NCBI RefSeq assembly: GCF_010725055.1
Contig: NZ_BJKB01000007.1
Coordinates: forward strand, 62,001 to 126,000
Direction: 5' to 3'
Length of the DNA stretch: 64,000 nt
Origin: Gelidibacter japonicus
Lineage (GTDB): Bacteria > Bacteroidota > Bacteroidia > Flavobacteriales > Flavobacteriaceae
The notes beneath the pieces were generated by a model that was not told the DNA's origin, searched no databases, and saw only the letters and a list, made by a program, of their open reading frames with translations. Below, piece after piece: positions 54,669-61,197 of this stretch (the stretch's first letter is position 1; each line of letters begins with the position of its first letter). Both the position numbers and the translations under genes were made by a program.

Positions 54669-56070
54669 AACTCGTACATTAAAATATATGGTCATGCTGA
54701 CTGTTTCAGCATTTTCCCTTCAAAGTTGTTTTGTAGCAAAGGACTATGACCGACCGCAAGTTGAAGAAACTGAAAATCTGTTCAGAACGGATGCGTTGTC
54801 AACCGATACACTTTCCATGGCTGATTTGTCATGGAAAGAATTGTTCACCGATCCTTTTTTGATTCAGTATATTGAAGAGGGACTTCAAAACAATATTGAT
54901 ATCCGTGTTGCCATGCAACAAGTGTTGGCAGCGGAAGCGTATGTAAAGCAAGGAAAAGCGGCCTATTTCCCGTCCATTAATGGAAATGCCTCCGTGACAC
55001 ACCAAGAAATGTCAAAGAACAGTCAGTTAGGTTCCTTTCTTACCAATAGATCATCCGACCAATTTGATTTGACTGCAAATCTATCGTGGGAAGCCGATAT
55101 CTGGGGGAAAATACGGAGCAACAAACGCGCATCTGAAGCTGATTATTTAAGAATCGTGGCCGCACACCAAGCGGTGAAATCACGTTTGGTTTCAGATATT
55201 GCAGCAACTTATTACCAATTACTCGCTTTGGATGCCCAATTGGAAATCACCAAAAAAACGGTCATGGTTAGAGATAGTAGCATTAGTACTATTCAAGCCT
55301 TGAAGGATGCGGGATATGTCAATCAAGTGGCGGTAGATCAAAATATTGCTCAATACAATCAAGCCAGAGCATTACAAGTGGACTTAGAGACGGCCATTTT
55401 TCAGACTGAAAACGTCATGAGCATCTTATTGGGTAAACAACCTCAAAGTTATACACGTAGTAGCCTTGAGGAACAAAGCTTGCAATCTGACTTGAAATTA
55501 GGTGTTCCAAGTACTTTGTTGAGAAATAGGCCTGACGTGATCGCGGCAGAATACAATTTAGTTAGAGCTTTTGAAATGACCAATGTAGCGCGAAGCAACT
55601 TTTATCCATCCTTAACCATTTCGGCATCAGGAGGATTCCAAAGCATAGAGTTGGACCAATTGTTAAACACCAATTCGTTATTTGCAAACATAGTTGGAGG
55701 CTTGACACAACCCATTTTCAATCAACGTAAAATCAGGACCCAAAAAGAGGTTGCTGACGCTCAGCAAGAACAAGCCTTATTGGAATTTAAGCGCTCCTTA
55801 TTGACTGCAGGAAATGAAGTTTCAAACGCATTGCATGCTTACAACGCAGAGACCAGAAAATTTGAATTTAGAATCTTGGAGGTTGAAGCATTAAGAAATG
55901 CCGAAAAAAATTCTTCAGAATTATTAAAAAGCGGGTTTACCAACTACCTCGATTTGCTAATTGTGCGACAAAGTGTTTTGAATTCCGAGTTGAATGTAAT
56001 TGATAGTAAATTACAACAGCTGTTGACTATTGTTGACCTATACGAAGCGCTTGGGGGCGGTTGGAAATAA
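54652..56070 (+). CDS. Outer-membrane efflux channel (TolC/NodT type lipoprotein)
   Basis: 472 residues: lipoprotein signal with Cys in FSLQSCFVAKDYDRPQ, then the two OEP repeats (~60-250 and ~275-465), with GVPSTLLRNRPDVIAAEYNLVRA and NFYPSLTISASGGFQ, typical of NodT-type channels. Completes the tripartite system. A strong terminator follows. Confidence 0.95.
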   Translation: MITMLKTRTLKYMVMLTVSAFSLQSCFVAKDYDRPQVEETENLFRTDALSTDTLSMADLSWKELFTDPFLIQYIEEGLQNNIDIRVAMQQVLAAEAYVKQGKAAYFPSINGNASVTHQEMSKNSQLGSFLTNRSSDQFDLTANLSWEADIWGKIRSNKRASEADYLRIVAAHQAVKSRLVSDIAATYYQLLALDAQLEITKKTVMVRDSSISTIQALKDAGYVNQVAVDQNIAQYNQARALQVDLETAIFQTENVMSILLGKQPQSYTRSSLEEQSLQSDLKLGVPSTLLRNRPDVIAAEYNLVRAFEMTNVARSNFYPSLTISASGGFQSIELDQLLNTNSLFANIVGGLTQPIFNQRKIRTQKEVADAQQEQALLEFKRSLLTAGNEVSNALHAYNAETRKFEFRILEVEALRNAEKNSSELLKSGFTNYLDLLIVRQSVLNSELNVIDSKLQQLLTIVDLYEALGGGWK

Positions 56071-56137
56071 ATACTTGACCCTTATGATTTGCCAATGATT
56101 TGAGGCATATCAGATAGGAAAATTTAAAAATATTTGA

Positions 56138-56173
56138 AAAAAGGAAGACTTGAGTAACGGGTCTTCCTTTTTA
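56138..56173 (+). terminator. Terminator of the RND efflux operon
   Basis: AAAAAGGAAGAC (56138-56149) pairs perfectly with GTCTTCCTTTTT (56161-56172). Confidence 0.85.
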
Positions 56174-56217
56174 ATTAAACCGTAATTACATCAAAACTAT
56201 TATTGACCATAAAATAG

Positions 56218-56225
56218 TAACTTTG
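56218..56225 (+). promoter_or_regulatory. Candidate -7 box of the 56.3-kb gene
   Basis: TAACTTTG matches TAnnTTTG. It places the 56243-56260 hairpin inside the transcript leader. Confidence 0.5.
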
Positions 56226-56242
56226 CGAATCAATTAATAAGA

Positions 56243-56266
56243 TCCCTGCCTTCGCAGGTAATAAAC
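56243..56266 (+). promoter_or_regulatory. Hairpin leader, copy 4
   Basis: TCCCTGC (56243-56249) pairs with GCAGGTA (56254-56260), one C-T mismatch, around loop CTTC; six bases (ATAAAC) lead to the ATG. Confidence 0.6.
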
Positions 56267-56662
56267 ATGAAAAAAGACATCCAAATTCCAAAAGTTGAAG
56301 GCGTATATATAGCCATTGTCAATGAGTATAATGAGATTTATAAAACCCACGATTGGAATGCATATATCATCAATGATAAGGGTGTCGATTTAGAACTTGT
56401 ATTAATCGTTACCAGTGGATATTCTGAAAAGAAAGTTACGGCCACTTTCCGCAAAAAGCTGGATGTACTTCCAAAAAAGAGTTATGCCAAAATAGAATTC
56501 ATACCGGAAGAACTATTCACCTTAAACAACGAATTTAAAGTGACTTTTTTTGAAGGAAATAAGATTTACGAAAAAACCTATCTCTTCAGAAAGAATTCCA
56601 TTAACGTAAAAGCTTTTCAGAAAATTCCCTTGATGGAGACAAAGGGGGTTTTGGTTAAATAG
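56267..56662 (+). CDS. Conserved small soluble protein, unknown function
   Basis: 131 residues with no signal or membrane helix and a beta-rich pattern (VYIAIVNEYNEIYKTHDWNAYIINDKG, LVLIVTSGYSEKKVTATFRKKL, LPKKSYAKIEFIPEELF, KVTFFEGNKIYEKTYLFRKNSI). I recall similar flavobacterial proteins being labelled phenylalanyl-tRNA synthetase alpha subunit in databases; the sequence has none of the synthetase motifs, so that name would be wrong. Monocistronic, with its own promoter box and hairpin leader. Confidence 0.72.
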   Translation: MKKDIQIPKVEGVYIAIVNEYNEIYKTHDWNAYIINDKGVDLELVLIVTSGYSEKKVTATFRKKLDVLPKKSYAKIEFIPEELFTLNNEFKVTFFEGNKIYEKTYLFRKNSINVKAFQKIPLMETKGVLVK

Positions 56663-56830
56663 AACACCGAGGACGCTGATTTTAGCAGATGTCCACTGAT
56701 TTCGTATGACACAAATTTACCGATCCTTTCAGGCAGCCTGTACTTAGTATCAATAAGTTTTATTAAAATTTGATGTTTCTAACTGAACTCTAATTTCCTT
56801 TCTTTGCGCCTCTGCAAGAACAATTGCAAG

Positions 56831-56858
56831 CTTCCAACGTCGTGCTTCCAACTCCTCT
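56831..56858. repeat. Heptamer array at the 3' end of gpsA
   Basis: CTTCCAA, CGTCGTG, CTTCCAA, CTCCTCT. It touches the gpsA stop codon. Confidence 0.5.
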
Positions 56859-56859
56859 T

Positions 56860-57861
56860 CTAATCCAACTTCTCCGTCAGTTTCTGAAATATCCTTTTAG
56901 GATCCTTGCCTTCGTATAAAATCGCATAAGTTGCCGTAATGATAGGCAACTTGTCTTTTCTTTCATTCTTTTCAATAAGGTCATAAGCACTTTTTGTGGC
57001 ATAGTAGCCTTCTGCGACCATATTCATTTCCATTTGTGCAGACTTAACGGTATAACCCTTCCCTATCATATTTCCGAACATTCTATTTCGCGAAAACAGT
57101 GAATAGCCAGTGACCAACAAGTCGCCCAAGTAAGCAGAATCATTGATGTTGCGCTTCATCTTGTGTCGTTTTTTAATAAAGCGTTTCATCTCACGTATCG
57201 CATTACTCATCAAGACACTCTGAAAATTATCACCATACCCCAATCCGTGGGCAATTCCGGCCGCAATAGCGTAAATGTTTTTCAGCATGACAGCGTATTC
57301 AATACCTATCACATCATCACTGGTTGAAGTTTTGATATAATTACTTGCCAAAGCTTTAGCAATTTGAGCAGCTTTGGTTTCATCTGCACAGGCAATTGTT
57401 AAATAAGACAAGCGTTCCAGTGCTACTTCCTCTGCATGGCAGGGACCTGAAATGACGGCAATATTCTCATATGAAACACCGTAGATATCATGAAAGTGCT
57501 CGCCCACCAACTTTCCCGTTTCGGGCATGATGCCCTTAACTGCAGACACGATAATTTTATCTTTAAAATCTACATTTAACTTGAGCAATTCGTCATGAAT
57601 AAAGGCCGATGGAATAACAAATATCAACACATCTGCATAAGTTGCCATCTCATTGATGTCATTACTTATCTTAAGTTGTGAAGTGTTAAATTCAACAGAA
57701 CTTAAATAACTTGGGTTGTGTTGTTCCTTCAACAAGTGTTCTTTAATATAAACACTTCGCATATACCAACCTACTTCATCAAGATTTTCACATAGCATTT
57801 TTACAATTGCTGTGGCCCAACTTCCCGATCCAAAAACCGCATATTTTATTGGTGTACTCAT
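56860..57861 (-). CDS. gpsA: NAD(P)H-dependent glycerol-3-phosphate dehydrogenase
   Basis: The enzyme reduces dihydroxyacetone phosphate to sn-glycerol 3-phosphate for phospholipid synthesis. Nucleotide motif AVFGSGSWATA (~7-17), SAVKGI and VISGPCHAEEVA (~140) and the catalytic Lys in EYAVMLKNIYAIAAGIAHG (~190) are visible. The ATG at 57861 (STPIKYAVFG) is preferred to TTG at 57888. Length 333 is typical. Single-gene unit. Confidence 0.95.
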   Translation of the reverse strand: MSTPIKYAVFGSGSWATAIVKMLCENLDEVGWYMRSVYIKEHLLKEQHNPSYLSSVEFNTSQLKISNDINEMATYADVLIFVIPSAFIHDELLKLNVDFKDKIIVSAVKGIMPETGKLVGEHFHDIYGVSYENIAVISGPCHAEEVALERLSYLTIACADETKAAQIAKALASNYIKTSTSDDVIGIEYAVMLKNIYAIAAGIAHGLGYGDNFQSVLMSNAIREMKRFIKKRHKMKRNINDSAYLGDLLVTGYSLFSRNRMFGNMIGKGYTVKSAQMEMNMVAEGYYATKSAYDLIEKNERKDKLPIITATYAILYEGKDPKRIFQKLTEKLD

Positions 57862-58066
57862 AAATATATTAAAGTTAATGCGGTTCAAAAATACACAAAA
57901 AATAGCGGTTATTCCATTCCAAAATCAACTGAAAATAAATTTTTGGCACGTGTTTTGAATCTTAGCCATTATAATCTTTAAAGTGTTGGATTGTGAAAAA
58001 TGCTAGGATCTTCAACGAACTGCCCTCAAACAGATCAAACCAAGATTTTAAAATAAAATTGAACGG

Positions 58067-59020
58067 ATGAAAACTCTAAAATTACTTTTCGGATTTGCCC
58101 TAGCGGCAACTATATTTACCTCATGCAGTACCAATACTGTTTATGAAGAGCCAGCTGTATCATTGAATCATCTGTTAGGCTCATATGATCTGTGGTATGT
58201 TGACATCAATCAAACGGTAGGTTATGGTGAAACGCCTTTCCTACAAATTGCATTTACGCTTTCGTTTAGAAATGGGGTCTTATTTGCCAATAATAATTTA
58301 GTGGGTTTTGGGCCCAATGGACAGGGCAATGGTTTCGGGATTGATATTGGAGAATACGATGCCTATGAAATGACCTTAGACATCTATCACGATCTTGATG
58401 GCTATCAAACATTTGATGTTTATCAAGTAGATTTTGACACCATCGAATTATATAATCCGTTTAACGACACATCTTACTTTTTACATGGGTATCAAAAATC
58501 GCAATTTGACTATGACTTTGTATTTTATGATAATATCCATTATTTCCTACAAGAATATAATGCTTGGGAAAAAACCTATACCAGTCAAATGGGTGCCTTA
58601 AATGAATTTGACGATGAAAATTACTTACAGTTTTTAGCAGGCGGAAACGATTCTGAATTCAGAAGTTCAAAGGATTATAATATCTTGAATCCTGATGATA
58701 TTTATTGGGATTACACTGGAGTCTATGGTGTGGGCAATATTACAGGGAACACACACCTCAAAACATTAACATTAGATTATGATTATTTTGACAATGAATT
58801 CTTTGAATTGAGCGTTGTCAATGATCAAGTGATAGAGTTATATCATGCCAATTCCGGTACGACCTATGAATTTACTGGACGCGGCTACATACAATATATG
58901 CGGAATGCTGAAGCTAAAGGTATTACTAACGATGGTAAGACAAAATCATCTGATATAATGAAAAAACGCAAGCAGAAAACTGCAAAAAGAGATAACCCTC
59001 GGGTAAACAAAAGAAACTAA
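58067..59020 (+). CDS. Lipoprotein of unknown function with a basic tail
   Basis: 317 residues: lipoprotein signal (LAATIFTSCSTN), an acidic and aromatic body rich in Asp, Tyr, Phe and Asn (YDLWYVDINQT, YDAYEMTLDIYHDLDGYQTFDVY, TLDYDYFDNEFFELSV), and an abrupt strongly basic C-terminus (~297-317, MKKRKQKTAKRDNPRVNKRN). I do not recognise a defined family. The body may bind metal ions or a surface ligand; the basic tail could bind nucleic acid, peptidoglycan or lipopolysaccharide. Both are inference. Confidence 0.7.
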   Translation: MKTLKLLFGFALAATIFTSCSTNTVYEEPAVSLNHLLGSYDLWYVDINQTVGYGETPFLQIAFTLSFRNGVLFANNNLVGFGPNGQGNGFGIDIGEYDAYEMTLDIYHDLDGYQTFDVYQVDFDTIELYNPFNDTSYFLHGYQKSQFDYDFVFYDNIHYFLQEYNAWEKTYTSQMGALNEFDDENYLQFLAGGNDSEFRSSKDYNILNPDDIYWDYTGVYGVGNITGNTHLKTLTLDYDYFDNEFFELSVVNDQVIELYHANSGTTYEFTGRGYIQYMRNAEAKGITNDGKTKSSDIMKKRKQKTAKRDNPRVNKRN

Positions 59021-59048
59021 ATTTTGGTTGGTTATTTAGTTTCTGGAA

Positions 59049-59088
59049 GCGCTCATCTGATTTATTTTAGATGGGCGTTCTCTTTTTA
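59049..59088 (+). terminator. Terminator of the 58-kb lipoprotein gene
   Basis: GCGCTCATCT (59049-59058) pairs with AGATGGGCGT (59069-59078) with two G-T pairs, followed by T-rich sequence. Confidence 0.75.
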
Positions 59089-59231
59089 TTTAAAAATTTA
59101 TTGATAGGTCCCATCACAAGATTTCAATTAGTTGTTGTAAATTACCTATTAAATCAGCAACTGATTGAATTAAACATTCAAATGTCGTATTAAAAACATC
59201 ATTAGAAAAACTCTTAAAAACTTAAAATTAT

Positions 59232-59741
59232 ATGGGACTATTTTCATTTATTAAAAATGCCGGAGCAAAGGTATTTGGTGTTGGAAATACTGACGCCGAA
59301 GAAAAAGCAGAAGCACAAGCTAATGCCAATAGAAAAGCCGCTGCAAATGAACTTAATGCAAAAGAAGCAGGAGCCAGAAAACTCGAAGAAACAATTAGAG
59401 ATCTGAAACTTGAGGTTGAGGATTTAAAAATCAAGATTGATGATGACATGGCGATTGTAAAAGGAAAGGCCTATGATCAATCTACAAGAGAAAAAGTTGT
59501 TTTAGTAATTGGTAACACCAACGGGATTGCGTCAGTAGACGACCAGATGAGTGTTGAACATGCCGAACCTGAGGCGCAGTTTCATACGGTCATCAAAGGG
59601 GACACCTTAGGAAAGATAGCCAAAAAATATTATGGGAATGCCATGAAATATCCCATCATATTTGAAGCTAACAAACCAATGTTGACCGATCCTGATAAAA
59701 TCTATCCAGGGCAAGTTCTGAGAATTCCGAGTTTGGCATAA
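59232..59741 (+). CDS. LysM-domain protein, Kbp/YgaU-like
   Basis: 169 residues without a signal peptide. A charged helical segment (~18-75, with a coiled-coil-like RKLEETIRDLKLEVEDLKIKI) precedes a BON-like part (~76-105, VKGKAYDQSTREKVVLVIGN) and a C-terminal LysM domain (~115-168, FHTVIKGDTLGKIAKKYYG ... PGQVLRIPSLA). The BON plus LysM order matches the cytoplasmic K+-binding protein Kbp of Escherichia coli, so a similar ion-binding role is plausible; the longer N-terminal helix is unusual. Confidence 0.85.
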   Translation: MGLFSFIKNAGAKVFGVGNTDAEEKAEAQANANRKAAANELNAKEAGARKLEETIRDLKLEVEDLKIKIDDDMAIVKGKAYDQSTREKVVLVIGNTNGIASVDDQMSVEHAEPEAQFHTVIKGDTLGKIAKKYYGNAMKYPIIFEANKPMLTDPDKIYPGQVLRIPSLA

Positions 59742-59747
59742 GACAGA

Positions 59748-59779
59748 AAAAGAGGCCGTTTTTCAGTACGGCCTCTTTT
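59748..59779. terminator. Two-way terminator between the LysM and TlpA genes
   Basis: AAAAGAGGCCGT (59748-59759) pairs perfectly with ACGGCCTCTTTT (59768-59779). A and T runs on both sides let it end both convergent genes. Confidence 0.85.
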
Positions 59780-59782
59780 CTC

Positions 59783-61105
59783 TTATAAGTCATTTAATAG
59801 TGTTTGTAATTCTTCTAAACTATCGGGTTTTGCAATAATTTTTTTGTCCTTATCCAAAATAAAATAGGTTGGTGTACTTTCAACGCCATATTCATGGCTC
59901 ACATAACGTCTTGGCGTCCCTGAATCTATAATATGAATGAACTTAGGGTACTTAAGAATTTCGCTCTCCCACGTCACATCTTCGCCCTGTGTTCCATAAG
60001 CAATCACTTGCAAGGTTTTAGGATCTATTTGATCAACTGTTTTTCGGATTTCAGGCAATTGCTCTAAACAATGTGAACAGCCACTATTCCAAAAAATGAG
60101 CAAATAATTATCGGCCATAGCCAATTTATGTAGGGTTGTTTCAACCATCATACCGTTTACGTCCGTACGAATAGGGAAATCTATGGCTGTAGCTCCAACA
60201 GAATTGTTTTTATGAATGGTCAACACCTTAACCAGCATCGTATCATTAGCTTCAGTGGCAAGCTTCAATAAATAGGTATCCGCAGTATAGTTGGCCACGT
60301 TGTCCTCTTCAATCTGCAGCATGTTAGACCAAATAGCCTGTAACAATGCTGTTTTGATTTCTGAATTGTCCTCACCAATATAATTGACCAAATTATCAAT
60401 TTGATGTTTATAAAAATCTTCCGTTGCCTCCGGTGACATTCCAAAGATATATGCCCTGACCCGATCCGTTAAAAACTCTGAACTTTGCAAAAGGGGATTA
60501 CTGAAATCGACATTGGCGAGATAGGTATCTTTTAAATTTTTGGAATAGGTGGAAATATCTTCATAGGCTTCAGGAATATAAGGCCTATTGGCTTTAATAA
60601 ACACCGAGGCCATAGTCCCCTTTGACGCGAGTTCAAAAGCATCCTGAGTTTCTTTCAGGGTTTTAAAAATATCCATAAAGGCCGCTTTATCGTCACTTTT
60701 ATGTGTATAAAAATTGCTGATGGCCCTGTTGATCATTTCAATACTATTGGTATAGGACGCCCATAACTTATTCTCATTGGATTCCTTAAACTCTAAACCT
60801 TCAGTCAAACTAAAGTGTAAAACAACATCTTCCTTACCACTATAGATCAAATCGAAGTTGTTGATTTCTTGGGGCACACCATAGACTATTTTATAAATTC
60901 CAGCAGTCTCTGTGGTGTCCAATTTGATCTTAAAATGGCCTTTTTCATCCACCTTGGCGCGATCGACATATTCGGCACCCGTTGGACTTGATTTGTATAG
61001 AAAAGCGTAGGTAAAATCTTCTACAGGTGAAAAAACACCTTCTATAGAGTGCTGAGCCATCAAGAAAGAGGGCAGAAATGTTAAAAGTATAATCAATTTT
61101 CTCAT
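59783..61105 (-). CDS. TlpA-type thioredoxin-like protein
   Basis: 440 residues: signal peptide (ending LMAQ), an N-terminal DUF4369-like beta domain (~20-115), a helical middle (~120-300) and a thioredoxin fold (~305-440) with active site CSHC in FWNSGCSHCLEQLP (~342). Exported to the periplasm, where TlpA-like proteins reduce or rearrange disulfides. Substrate unknown. Convergent with the LysM gene. Confidence 0.9.
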   Translation of the reverse strand: MRKLIILLTFLPSFLMAQHSIEGVFSPVEDFTYAFLYKSSPTGAEYVDRAKVDEKGHFKIKLDTTETAGIYKIVYGVPQEINNFDLIYSGKEDVVLHFSLTEGLEFKESNENKLWASYTNSIEMINRAISNFYTHKSDDKAAFMDIFKTLKETQDAFELASKGTMASVFIKANRPYIPEAYEDISTYSKNLKDTYLANVDFSNPLLQSSEFLTDRVRAYIFGMSPEATEDFYKHQIDNLVNYIGEDNSEIKTALLQAIWSNMLQIEEDNVANYTADTYLLKLATEANDTMLVKVLTIHKNNSVGATAIDFPIRTDVNGMMVETTLHKLAMADNYLLIFWNSGCSHCLEQLPEIRKTVDQIDPKTLQVIAYGTQGEDVTWESEILKYPKFIHIIDSGTPRRYVSHEYGVESTPTYFILDKDKKIIAKPDSLEELQTLLNDL

Positions 61106-61197
61106 TCAATTACTATTTTGTTCTTTTATAAATCGATAATCCTCGATGCAACGAGGTTTAAAATCTTGTAAGCTTCAATAATTCAAAGCTTCAATAA

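Noticed and set aside
56267-56662. A second phenylalanyl-tRNA synthetase subunit
   Set aside because: The protein has none of the class II motifs; real pheS is at 48680-49699.
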